A stretch of DNA of 64,000 nucleotides from Fusibacter_C sp942493125 (GTDB taxonomy: Bacteria > Bacillota > Clostridia > Peptostreptococcales > Acidaminobacteraceae), in contig OW818667.1 in the NCBI GenBank assembly GCA_942493125.1, positions 1,054,001 through 1,118,000 of the forward strand. Direction: 5' to 3'. Of the stretch, positions 35,458 through 43,500 are shown in pieces (the first letter of the stretch is position 1; every line of letters begins with the position of its first letter). The translations under genes were made by a program, and so were the position numbers. The notes under the pieces are model-generated. The model was not told where the DNA came from. It saw only the letters and a list, made by a program, of their open reading frames with translations, and did no database searches.

Positions 35458-35487
35458 ATCATAACACCTTGGCGAATATTTAGTCAA
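35458..35487 (-). promoter_or_regulatory. promoter of the lacI-type gene
   Basis: Minus-strand TTGACT (35487-35482), an 18-bp spacer and TATGAT (35463-35458), with the operator immediately after it. Confidence 0.75.
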
Positions 35488-35489
35488 TC

Positions 35490-36386
35490 TCAGAATGGAT
35501 AATTTAACAAATGATATACGGCACCAATCAAATTGGCATCTGAACCACATGCGCATCTATCAATTATCGGACCAGACATATAACCACCTACCTGCTCGTA
35601 AAGCGTTTCAAGTTCAAAGGTAATACGGTCAATAAAATCGGGTCTATTGCTTACAGCGCCCCCTATTAAGATGCGTTCCGGATCGCATACATGTTGAATG
35701 TTATGAAGACCATATGCAAAAATTCTGTAAAAATCATGAACGCAAATAGCGGCATCCGTATCCCCTGCTTCGGCGAGATCAAAGACGATTTTTCCATCGA
35801 GTGTCGCCACATCTTTGCCCGATCTTTTTGAATACGCTTTTACTAGGGCTAACGTCGATCCATTGGCACTCCAAATGATTGGGGTGCCGTCAGGTTCAAA
35901 ACCCGTGATGAAAAATCCAAATTCACCCGCGAATTTGCGGTGACCCGTGATGATTTTTTTATCCACGATGACAGAGCCACCGATACCAGTACCACAGACG
36001 ACGAGTGCAAGATCGTTGATGCCTTTTGCATTGCCAATCCATATTTCTGCTAGTGCTGCACAGTTTCCATCGTTTTCAGCTGTATACGGAAGATCGAATA
36101 ATTCACCTAGCATTTTAGCGGGATTGGTCCATTGTATATAACCTAGAGCCCCTCCGCTCAATGCTTGACCAGTCAAGGCATCTGTAACACATGGCTGACT
36201 GACCGCGATCCCTGCTACCGGGGCGATAGACAACGCCCATTTTACAATAGCAACCAATCGCTCCATCAAGTCGTTCATATTGGTTAACGGCGTTGGTCGG
36301 CTTGACTTTTCAATAATGGTCCCTTTTTCATCGATGATCGCCGCTTTAATCGCAGTGCCACCAATATCAATTGCAATATAATTCAT
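35490..36386 (-). CDS. ROK-family sugar kinase (glucokinase or beta-glucoside kinase type)
   Basis: ATP-dependent cytosolic sugar kinase of 298 residues. The N-terminal phosphate-binding motif is IDIGGTAIKAAIID; the catalytic Asp lies in TAENDGNCAALAE. No CxCGxxGCxE zinc motif follows; the matching stretch reads KFAGEFGFFITGFEP. This is unlike classical ROK glucokinases but like beta-glucoside kinase-type ROK proteins. It lies 8 bp behind the GH1 gene, so kinase and glycosidase are probably cotranscribed: one phosphorylates beta-glucosides or glucose and the other cleaves them. Which substrate comes first is not known. Confidence 0.88.
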   Translation of the reverse strand: MNYIAIDIGGTAIKAAIIDEKGTIIEKSSRPTPLTNMNDLMERLVAIVKWALSIAPVAGIAVSQPCVTDALTGQALSGGALGYIQWTNPAKMLGELFDLPYTAENDGNCAALAEIWIGNAKGINDLALVVCGTGIGGSVIVDKKIITGHRKFAGEFGFFITGFEPDGTPIIWSANGSTLALVKAYSKRSGKDVATLDGKIVFDLAEAGDTDAAICVHDFYRIFAYGLHNIQHVCDPERILIGGAVSNRPDFIDRITFELETLYEQVGGYMSGPIIDRCACGSDANLIGAVYHLLNYPF

Positions 36387-36394
36387 ACCTTCAC

Positions 36395-37810
36395 CTACAA
36401 TTCATCACCATGGGTCGCAATCACATGCTTGTACCATTCAAAGGATTTTTTTTTCGTTCTATTCAGAGAGCCATTTTCAAAATCGATATAGACGAAGCCA
36501 TACCTTTTCTTGAAGCCATTTAACCAGCTGAGTAAATCTGTGAATGACCATGTACAATAAGCCAATAATTGTACGCCATTTTCGATGGCTTCCTCACATG
36601 ATTTAATATGCTTACGCAAAAAATCAATTCTATAATCGTCGTTGATTTGACCATCTTCTGTCAGTTCATCATAGGCACCAAGACCATTTTCACTGATGAT
36701 AATCGGCAAACCATACCGTTCATTGATGATTTCCAAACCATAACGAAGACCATCAGGATCAATCGCCCAGTCCCAATCTGTGTATTCCAGTTTTGCATTA
36801 TGGACTTGTTTGTATAATCCAGGTACACCACTTTCACTTTGTGTGCCTTTTTTTCCAGCAGTGTTCATGCCTGAAAAGCCAACTCCCTCAATAGGATTGT
36901 GTGCAACAGTTGCCGTCTGGTAATAGTTGATCCCGATAAAATCACACAGCGTTGCAGCACGTTCCATGACATCCACATCTTCTTCAGAAACTTCAGGCAT
37001 CACGTGTTTATCTGTAAAATAAGCGATGCCTTCTTCCGGGTAGCGGCCTTTATAATACCCATCCAAATACCATAACGGACCTGTGACGTCGAACATGACC
37101 TTTGCCCTAACATCCTCTGGTTTATCTGTCGCTGCATACGAAGGTGTATAGGCAATGCTAGACCCTATTTGTCCATCATAGCCCGACTCTTTATAGGCTA
37201 ACACTGTATGGGCATGCGCAAGCACTGTATGGTGAAATGTCTTAAGATAAAGCGCTTCGTCATTGATACCAGGTGGATGCAACCTAAGCTGATAGCCTAG
37301 TGACGTAAATATATTGGGTTCATTCATGACTATCCAGTACTTGACGCGGTCTCCAAAACTTTCAAAGCATATTTTGCTGTAGTCAACAAAGTCAGAAATG
37401 ATCTCTCTGGATTCCCACCCCTTATACTTGTCTTGTAGGGCTTGAGGCAAGTCCCAGTGATAGAGCGTGATCATCGGTTCGATGCCTTGTGATACGAGCT
37501 CATTGATGAGATTATCATAAAAAGCTATACCTGCTTTGTTGATTTCTCCAGTGCCATTTGGCAAAATTCTAGACCAAGACAATGAAAAACGATATGTTTT
37601 AAGACCCATCTCTTTCATGAGGGCAACATCTTCTTTATAGCGATGATAATGATCACAGGCGACGTCTCCATTTGTGCCTTCAAACGTCTTTCCTGGTATA
37701 TGTGCCCATATATCCCATATGGATGGGCCCTTCAAATCTTCATTGTAAGCACCCTCTATTTGATAGGCCGCCGAAGCAGAACCCCATAAAAATGCCTTGT
37801 TAAAAGCCAT
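36395..37810 (-). CDS. glycoside hydrolase family 1 beta-glucosidase/6-phospho-beta-glucosidase
   Basis: Retaining glycosidase of 471 residues with no signal peptide. The acid/base Glu is in NEPN (IVMNEPNIF) and the nucleophile Glu in ISENGLGAYD. In the glycone-binding motif near the C-terminus the sequence is DLLSWLNGFKKRYGFVYID. The usual beta-glucosidase Glu-Trp is Ser-Trp here, and the KRYG follows as in phospho-glycosidases, so a phosphorylated substrate made by the adjacent ROK kinase is possible. The ATG follows GGAGG. It lies 41 bp after a terminator for the PucR-like gene, leaving little room for a promoter. Confidence 0.9.
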   Translation of the reverse strand: MAFNKAFLWGSASAAYQIEGAYNEDLKGPSIWDIWAHIPGKTFEGTNGDVACDHYHRYKEDVALMKEMGLKTYRFSLSWSRILPNGTGEINKAGIAFYDNLINELVSQGIEPMITLYHWDLPQALQDKYKGWESREIISDFVDYSKICFESFGDRVKYWIVMNEPNIFTSLGYQLRLHPPGINDEALYLKTFHHTVLAHAHTVLAYKESGYDGQIGSSIAYTPSYAATDKPEDVRAKVMFDVTGPLWYLDGYYKGRYPEEGIAYFTDKHVMPEVSEEDVDVMERAATLCDFIGINYYQTATVAHNPIEGVGFSGMNTAGKKGTQSESGVPGLYKQVHNAKLEYTDWDWAIDPDGLRYGLEIINERYGLPIIISENGLGAYDELTEDGQINDDYRIDFLRKHIKSCEEAIENGVQLLAYCTWSFTDLLSWLNGFKKRYGFVYIDFENGSLNRTKKKSFEWYKHVIATHGDEL

Positions 37811-37830
37811 ATGTGCCTCCTTTTTTGCAA

Positions 37831-37851
37831 ATAAAAAGTCCCATTGGGACT
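37831..37851 (-). terminator. small terminator between the PucR-like gene and the GH1 gene
   Basis: Minus-strand stem AGTCCC-AAT-GGGACT followed by TTTTTATTT. Its 5' end abuts the PucR-like stop codon. The GH1 start is only about 20 nt further on. Confidence 0.65.
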
Positions 37852-38721
37852 CTAATTGATCTTATCGCTTAGATAGCTCAAATAATAGTTGATGGCGTCA
37901 TTAAATTTACGTATATCATAACCTGTGATGCCTTCAAGTTTATTGAGTCTATAAATGAGTGTGTTTCTGTGAATAAAGAGCTCATTGGCCGTTTCAGAAA
38001 TATTGAGATTATTGTCAAAAAAGACCAACGCCGTCTGTTCAAGTTCCAGATCGCCAACATGGCGAGCATGCGCAAAATTTGTATTACTACTAGTTTGTTT
38101 CAAGTGCTTTATTAGCATAGGAAACAACAGTGCCTCATAAGTCACCACTTGCACTTTTTGTTTGATCAGCTGCGCCAATTCAGTCATTTCAATTAATTGC
38201 CTATAAGATGCAAAGAGCTCGGAGGCTTTTGTCACTTTATTACCTATAATGACTTTTACAGACGTGAGCGCTTCAGATTCTAACGTACCATGTAGTTCAT
38301 ATGGCGTAATATCGTTCGTTGATACCAAAACAACGCTTTCTTGATGGTTTATTTGGATCATCACGTCCGATTCAAATGTTGAACCGAGAATTTCATTCAC
38401 TTCATCATAGCTTTCTTTATATAAAATTCGCCACAGCGTTATAGGAAATTTTAGTTCGGATTCATATACCCTGTAGCCTTCAGGATCAGTCAACAAAAGG
38501 GATGATGCCTTATCTGACTTATCTGCCACCTTCGAATGATTCTCAAGCCACCGCTTTACCAAAGTCGTTTCTAGTGCGTTTAGAGGTCGATGTATCAATA
38601 GGTCAAAGTCATGATTCAAAGAAATCAATGTTTGATTTTGCGTCACAGTCGACTTTCCTTTTTTTATCGTTTCAATATCGCATTCTAGGATCGAACGAAG
38701 TTCAGAATACAGTAGACTCAT
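37852..38721 (-). CDS. PucR/CdaR-type helix-turn-helix regulator
   Basis: The C-terminal ~60 residues are a PucR-type helix-turn-helix (ALVFFDNNLNISETANELFIHRNTLIYRLNKLEGITGYDIRKF). The rest is an all-alpha/beta domain of unknown ligand. The start chosen is the ATG at 38721 with GGAGAGG upstream, giving 289 residues; longer readings to 38856 lack a ribosome-binding site and would cross the likely promoter (TTTACG-16-TAGAAT on the minus strand). CdaR-type relatives sense glycerate or other acids; the ligand here is unknown. It sits between the MsmX-like ATPase and the GH1/ROK pair, with terminators on both sides. Confidence 0.85.
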   Translation of the reverse strand: MSLLYSELRSILECDIETIKKGKSTVTQNQTLISLNHDFDLLIHRPLNALETTLVKRWLENHSKVADKSDKASSLLLTDPEGYRVYESELKFPITLWRILYKESYDEVNEILGSTFESDVMIQINHQESVVLVSTNDITPYELHGTLESEALTSVKVIIGNKVTKASELFASYRQLIEMTELAQLIKQKVQVVTYEALLFPMLIKHLKQTSSNTNFAHARHVGDLELEQTALVFFDNNLNISETANELFIHRNTLIYRLNKLEGITGYDIRKFNDAINYYLSYLSDKIN

Positions 38722-38807
38722 AGGATTACCTCTCCTTGGTTGCTTATACTTTACTCCAATTCTATCATATTCGAAGCATACGTAAACGACATTTTGGACG
38801 AAAGGCT

Positions 38808-38844
38808 GTAAAAAAGACAGACATGAGATGACTGTCCTTTTTAC
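38808..38844 (-). terminator. terminator after the ABC ATPase gene
   Basis: Stem GTAAAAAAGACAG/CTGTCCTTTTTAC with loop ACATGAGATGA, located between the ATPase and the PucR-like gene. Confidence 0.8.
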
Positions 38845-38902
38845 AAGGTTTTTCATTATAATATGAGGGGATCATATACTAAATTTCCATATAAGCACGT
38901 TA

Positions 38903-39997
38903 TTAGAGCAATATTGATTTTCCAGTCGTCTTATCAAATAGATGTATTTTGGCATAATCAAAGCTCACGTGTAAGTCTTGATTAAATTCAAGCTCAACAT
39001 GTGCGTCTTCTTTTGTAATATATTGTTTGCCTTTGTACTTGAAGTATACGTTGAGATCACTGCCTAAAAGTTCAGTGACTTCTACCTTCACTTTTAGACC
39101 CATACCGTCACCCACGATTTGAATGTTTTCTGGTCTGACGCCAATGGTTACTTCTTTACCTATATAGCCGCCTGCCTTCACTTTTCCAGCACTCTCATCA
39201 CTAATTGCGATTTCAGTGCCATCGATGTTGACATATACTAAGCCATTTTTCTCGATCAATGAGCCATCAAAGAAGTTCATTTGAGGTGCACCTATGAAGC
39301 TTGCTACAAACGTATTGACAGGATGATTGTAAATCGTCTTTGGTTCATCAACTTGTAAAATGATGCCGTCGTTCATGACGCAAATTCTTGTACCCATCGT
39401 CATCGCTTCTGTTTGATCGTGTGTAACGTAAACAAATGTCGTCTGAAGATCATTGTGGAGCTTGATTAGTTCTGCTCTCATCTGAACCCTTAATTTTGCA
39501 TCCAAATTCGAAAGTGGCTCATCCATTAAAAAGACTTCTGGCTTTCTCACGATAGCACGTCCCAATGCGACTCTTTGGCGTTGTCCACCAGATAATTGCT
39601 TTGGCTTTCTCTCCAATAGCTGTTCAATATCGAGAATTTTGGCTGTTTTAAGAATACGCTCTCTAATCTCATCCTTAGGCGTTTTTTTAAGCTTAAGGCC
39701 AAAAGCCATATTATCATAAACGGTCATGTGTGGATAAAGGGCATAGTTTTGGAAAACCATTGCGATATTTCTATCCTTAGGCGCGATATTGTTGACATAT
39801 AATTCGCCAATTTCCATTTCGCCACTAGAAATTTCCTCAAGTCCTGCGATCATTCTCAATGTCGTCGTTTTACCACAACCAGAAGGACCAACCAACACCA
39901 TAAATTCTTTGTCCTTAATTTCTAAATTAACATTCTTAACGGCTTGAAATCCATTTTCATAAACCTTGTTGATATTTTTTAAAGATACGTTTGCCAT
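38903..39997 (-). CDS. sugar ABC transporter ATP-binding protein (MsmX/UgpC type)
   Basis: Energises carbohydrate importers. The 364 residues contain Walker A GPSGCGKTTT, Q-loop, signature LSGGQRQR, Walker B VFLMDEPLSNLDAK and H-loop VTHDQTEAM. A C-terminal TOBE regulatory domain of about 130 residues follows, typical of the MalK/UgpC/MsmX family. The ATG at 39997 follows GGAGG. The permeases and binding protein of the GH3 operon (27.4-30.8 kb) lack an ATPase. MsmX-type proteins are known to serve several importers, so this one is the likely partner although it is transcribed separately. Confidence 0.93.
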   Translation of the reverse strand: MANVSLKNINKVYENGFQAVKNVNLEIKDKEFMVLVGPSGCGKTTTLRMIAGLEEISSGEMEIGELYVNNIAPKDRNIAMVFQNYALYPHMTVYDNMAFGLKLKKTPKDEIRERILKTAKILDIEQLLERKPKQLSGGQRQRVALGRAIVRKPEVFLMDEPLSNLDAKLRVQMRAELIKLHNDLQTTFVYVTHDQTEAMTMGTRICVMNDGIILQVDEPKTIYNHPVNTFVASFIGAPQMNFFDGSLIEKNGLVYVNIDGTEIAISDESAGKVKAGGYIGKEVTIGVRPENIQIVGDGMGLKVKVEVTELLGSDLNVYFKYKGKQYITKEDAHVELEFNQDLHVSFDYAKIHLFDKTTGKSILL

Positions 39998-40093
39998 ATT
40001 GCCTCCGCTTTCAATTTCTATAGCTTTATTATAGCCCAATCGGTTTAAAAAGATATTGGATGGCTCTACAATTTTTATTGTGATATTTGTCAA

Positions 40094-40130
40094 ATAATAA
40101 AAACAGACCTCATTTTATGAATGAAGTCTG
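40094..40130 (-). terminator. terminator after the arginase gene
   Basis: Minus-strand stem CAGACTTCATT/AATGAGGTCTG (with wobble) followed by TTTTTATTATT. A TTGACA just beyond it (40093-40088) may begin the ATPase promoter. Confidence 0.8.
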
Positions 40131-40161
40131 CTTAACTATCTATAAGATTATTGTCTTTCTA

Positions 40162-41073
40162 TTAGATCAACCATTCGCCCATCAGTGAACCGATCAAGGC
40201 AACTGCTGTCTTAGCTGTTTGGTTTTTATTGTCGATGATCGGATTCACTTCGACAAATTCAGCGCTGACCACTTTATCGGTTAAGGCGATCATCTCAAGT
40301 GCTAGATGGCTTTCACGGTATGTGAGGCCGCCTGGGACACGTGTTCCTGTACCTTGTACAAATACTGGATCCATGCTGTCGAGGTCAAAGCTGACGTGGA
40401 TGCCGTCCGTACCATCTGATGCGATGGCAATCGCGCGATTGATGACTTCAGTCATGCCAAGTCGATCAATCTCATGCATTGTGAAAACGGTTATACCCAA
40501 ATCCTTTAATATTTTTCTCTCGCCAGAATCTAAATCTCTACATCCGACGAATACGATTTTTTTTGCGTCAAGTTTTTTATCTATGCCACCAATAGAAGTC
40601 AATCGTTCATGTCCAAGACCTAAACTTACGGCAACTGGCATACCATGAATGTTTCCAGACGGTGATGTTTCAGCGGTATTGATGTCACCATGTGCATCAA
40701 ACCAGATGACGCCAAGGTTGTTTTTGTGTTGTAGGACCCCAGCAATCGTACCTATAGCTATGCTGTGATCACCACCCAAGACTAATGGGAATCGGCCTTC
40801 TGACATAATTTCGGAAACCTTCTTGCAAAGCTCTGTATTGACTCGTGTTACTTCATCTAAATTCTTAAGATTTGTACCCTCAGAATGAGGACTTGCCGGT
40901 TTAATCGCAACGATATCCCCTTGGTCAACAACATCATAACCGATATTCTCTAGTCTCTCCACGATGCCTGCATATCTAATAGCTGCGGGTCCGAGGCTCA
41001 CACCAGGAGTCCCTGCACCTAGATCGATAGCAACCCCTACAAGTGACAATTTTGAATTGATTGATGGCTTCAT
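40162..41073 (-). CDS. rocF: arginase (ureohydrolase family)
   Basis: Hydrolyses arginine to ornithine and urea, using two Mn2+ ions. The 303 residues carry the three metal motifs GGDHSIAIG, IWFDAHGDIN and VSFDLDSMDP, in the normal order and spacing for arginase. The RYAG...GYDVVDQGDI N-terminus and the VEVNPIIDNKNQTA end also fit. The best start is the ATG at 41073, 7 nt after AAGGGG; 11 extra residues to 41106 are unlikely. It is not accompanied by other arginine-catabolism genes. A strong promoter and an 18-bp palindrome lie upstream. Confidence 0.92.
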   Translation of the reverse strand: MKPSINSKLSLVGVAIDLGAGTPGVSLGPAAIRYAGIVERLENIGYDVVDQGDIVAIKPASPHSEGTNLKNLDEVTRVNTELCKKVSEIMSEGRFPLVLGGDHSIAIGTIAGVLQHKNNLGVIWFDAHGDINTAETSPSGNIHGMPVAVSLGLGHERLTSIGGIDKKLDAKKIVFVGCRDLDSGERKILKDLGITVFTMHEIDRLGMTEVINRAIAIASDGTDGIHVSFDLDSMDPVFVQGTGTRVPGGLTYRESHLALEMIALTDKVVSAEFVEVNPIIDNKNQTAKTAVALIGSLMGEWLI

Positions 41074-41100
41074 ATGATTTACCCCTTTAATTTCCATTTT

Positions 41101-41118
41101 ATGCATTTATAAATGCAT
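41101..41118. promoter_or_regulatory. perfect 18-bp palindrome upstream of arginase
   Basis: ATGCATTTATAAATGCAT, perfectly self-complementary, 28 bp before the arginase start and about 19 bp downstream of the -10 box. It recalls an ArgR/AhrC-type box (TGAAT...ATTCA layout) without matching it exactly, so it is an operator candidate. Confidence 0.6.
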
Positions 41119-41136
41119 ACTGCATAATTCTTCTTG

Positions 41137-41165
41137 ATTTTATCTTTTTTACAGGGTGATGTCAA
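41137..41165 (-). promoter_or_regulatory. promoter of the arginase gene
   Basis: Minus-strand TTGACA (41165-41160), a 17-bp spacer and TAAAAT (41142-41137). Confidence 0.8.
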
Positions 41166-41239
41166 CTGTATGTTTGAATAATCGTGCAAAAGAAATGTGC
41201 ATCCTAATAGAGACAGTTTGAGTAATCAGTGGACCTTTA

Positions 41240-41614
41240 TTATTTTCCTATGCCCATACCGAAAAGCATACCTGAAATATAGGGTACTAACCAAATCAGC
41301 CATACAACGATGCTGAATTTATGGAAATTCTTCTTCATGTTTTCATCATTTTTACGTAGAACGACTACAGCCCATATCGCATGAAAGAGCATCAATAAAA
41401 TGGCACTCAATCCCGTGATGCCGTGAAAGTTAAGTTTAAAGCCGCCTTCTGAAAGGATGCTCATCATCGTTGTACCAAGGGTATCAAAGATTAGACCTAG
41501 GCCAAAGATCACGATGTGCTTCTTCTTTAAGCCACCTTGTAGTTTTTCACTCCAAACACCATACGTGTAAAAGATTAGTGCGAGGGTAATCGCAATTATT
41601 GCATAAATTAACAT
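41240..41614 (-). CDS. HsmA-like (TIGR03987) membrane protein
   Basis: A small integral-membrane protein of 124 residues with four predicted helices. It carries conserved segments of the TIGR03987 family: an N-terminal YAIIAITLALIFYTYGVWSE, KKKHIVIFGLGLIFDTLGT and HGITGLSAILLMLFHAIWA, then HKFSIVVWLIWLVPY. Several membrane-embedded histidines are present. The family has no firm function. The ATG follows CAGGAGG. The gene appears monocistronic between arginase and the SstT gene. Confidence 0.82.
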   Translation of the reverse strand: MLIYAIIAITLALIFYTYGVWSEKLQGGLKKKHIVIFGLGLIFDTLGTTMMSILSEGGFKLNFHGITGLSAILLMLFHAIWAVVVLRKNDENMKKNFHKFSIVVWLIWLVPYISGMLFGMGIGK

Positions 41615-41710
41615 ATTGCCTCCTGAAATAATAATAATAATAGAAATACTTATATTTAGCTTCTCAATAAGACTACAAGATTAATATGACATCAATGTGA
41701 ACAAACCTAT

Positions 41711-41754
41711 AAAAAACCACGTAATGAAAAATCTTTCGATTCATTACGTGGTTT
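41711..41754 (-). terminator. terminator after sstT
   Basis: Stem AAACCACGTAATGAA/TTCATTACGTGGTTT with a run of A's on the plus strand (T-tract on minus). Confidence 0.9.
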
Positions 41755-41786
41755 GATCGTTCATTGATGTGTGCAGCGACTACATA

Positions 41787-43019
41787 TTACTTAGGAAGGA
41801 CGATTGCTTTGCCTTCTTTTTTCCACTCTGAAAACTCAGCTGCTGCAGTGAAAAGGATATCTGTTGAAGAGTTAAGCGCTGTTTCACATGAGTCTTGAAG
41901 AACGCCAACGATAAAGCCAACGCCTACAACTTGCATTGCAATGTCATTTGGTATACTAAACAAGCTGCATGCAAGCGGAATCAACAATAATGAACCACCA
42001 GCAACACCAGAAGCGCCACATGCACTAACTGCTGCGAGTACACTTAAGATCAAAGCTGTTGCAAAATCCACTGGAATGCCTAATGTGTGAACCGCAGCAA
42101 GTGTAAGAACTGAGATTGTGATTGATGCACCAGCCATATTAATAGTTGCACCAAGTGGAATTGATACAGAATAATTGTCCTTATTTAACCCTAAATCTTC
42201 AGCCAATTCCATGTTAACTGGAATATTTGCTGCTGAACTACGTGTAAAGAAAGCTGTTAAGCCACTGACTTTCAAGCATTTGAATACAAGTGGGAAAGGA
42301 TTTTGTTTGATTTGCGTAAATACGATAATTGGATTGACTACTAAAGCTACAAATGCCATACATCCAAGTAATACTGCCAAAAGCTTACCATAGCTAAGTA
42401 GGGATTCAAGACCATTTGTTGCGATAGAATCAAATACTAAGCCCATAATGCCAAGTGGCGCAAAATTGATGATGATTCTGACGATGTGCGACAATGCATC
42501 TGCAAAGTTTGCAATCATAGTCTTTGTGCTATCTGCAGCACTTCTTAGTGAAAAACCAACTAAAGATGCCCATGCCAAAATACCAATATAATTTGCATTG
42601 AACAATGCTTTTACTGGGTTATCAACGATGTTGAGTAAAAGTGATTTTAAGACTTCTACGACGCCACCTGGAGGTGTGATACTCTCAACACCTGCTGCCA
42701 TAGTTAAGGTCACAGGGAACATGAAGCTTGCAACGACTCCAACGACACTTGCTAAAAATGTGCCCACAAGATACAGAAGAATTATTGTCTTCATGTTACT
42801 TTGATGGCCAGCTTTATGCTGTGAGATTGCACCCATTACTAAGAAGAAAACGAGTAATGGCGCTACGGCTTTAAGTGCACTTACAAAAAGTGACCCAAAG
42901 ATTACTACAAATGACGCTTGTTCTGGAACGGCAAGAGCCAAGATGATACCTATCACCAAGCCGATGAGAATGCGTTTCACCAAGCTTAAACGATTCCAGT
43001 TATTCAGTAATTTTTTCAA
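41787..43019 (-). CDS. sstT: serine/threonine:sodium symporter SstT, TTG start
   Basis: Takes up serine and threonine with Na+. This 410-residue member of the dicarboxylate/amino acid:cation symporter family has about eight helices plus re-entrant loops. The conserved SSAANIPVNM (serine-rich loop), PLGATINMAGASIT and GVAGGSLLLIPLACSLF motifs all match SstT. Initiation is at TTG (43019-43017), 5 nt after GGAGG. The leader upstream holds a ~115-bp element with inverted ends, of unknown effect. Alternative substrate specificities within the family are possible but the length and motifs favour SstT. Confidence 0.93.
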   Translation of the reverse strand: MKKLLNNWNRLSLVKRILIGLVIGIILALAVPEQASFVVIFGSLFVSALKAVAPLLVFFLVMGAISQHKAGHQSNMKTIILLYLVGTFLASVVGVVASFMFPVTLTMAAGVESITPPGGVVEVLKSLLLNIVDNPVKALFNANYIGILAWASLVGFSLRSAADSTKTMIANFADALSHIVRIIINFAPLGIMGLVFDSIATNGLESLLSYGKLLAVLLGCMAFVALVVNPIIVFTQIKQNPFPLVFKCLKVSGLTAFFTRSSAANIPVNMELAEDLGLNKDNYSVSIPLGATINMAGASITISVLTLAAVHTLGIPVDFATALILSVLAAVSACGASGVAGGSLLLIPLACSLFSIPNDIAMQVVGVGFIVGVLQDSCETALNSSTDILFTAAAEFSEWKKEGKAIVLPK

Positions 43020-43046
43020 TACAACCTCCTACAATTGATTAGTTAA

Positions 43047-43161
43047 GGAAATTGCATAATTCCAATTTAAATGTATTTCTTACATGAAAATGGCGTGAAC
43101 AAGCCATTGTTGCATCGTATAAAGTAGATCACGTAACTTAATAAGGTAATTATGCAATTTC
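43047..43161. mobile_element. ~115-bp element with inverted ends built from the dispersed palindrome
   Basis: The left end is GGAAATTGCATAATTCC (43047-43063); the right end is GGTAATTATGCAATTTC (43145-43161), the inverted counterpart with one mismatch in the aligned core. Between them lies an inner hairpin, ATGGC-GTGAACAA-GCCAT. No open reading frame lies inside and no clear target-site duplication is visible, so a MITE-like or REP-like origin is only a suggestion. It fills the gap between sstT and topB, which otherwise holds nothing recognisable. Confidence 0.45.
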
Positions 43162-43252
43162 TATAGTAAAAACATATGTCCTCATTGTAACATATCAATT
43201 TAGGAATTGAAACCATTATATAAATGAAACAAGTATAAATTATTTTCTATAG

Positions 43253-43500
43253 TTATTTGTCCAAATTTAGCTTTCTCAGAGCCTCTGCTAACGGAGATTC
43301 AAACGTTTGTTGCTTTTTTTGCTCTTCCATATACTTTTGAACATCTTTGACATTGCCCTTATCACCGGCTTCTTTCCTACGGTTGTTAAAAGCTTCAAGC
43401 TTTTCTCTATGGCCACATTTACATGTGAAAATTTTATTCTCACCTTCGCCACGCATTTCCATTTTTTTATGACACACAGGACAACGCGCATTGGTGACTA
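43253..43500 (-). other. C-terminal zinc-ribbon tail of topoisomerase III
   Basis: Encodes the last ~80 residues of topB, with CPVCHKKM and CKCGHREK cysteine pairs and a Lys/Gln-rich end. Confidence 0.6.

Noticed and set aside
23336..40093. Horizontal transfer of the sugar island
   Set aside because: No integrase, tRNA junction, flanking repeats or obvious base-composition change is visible.
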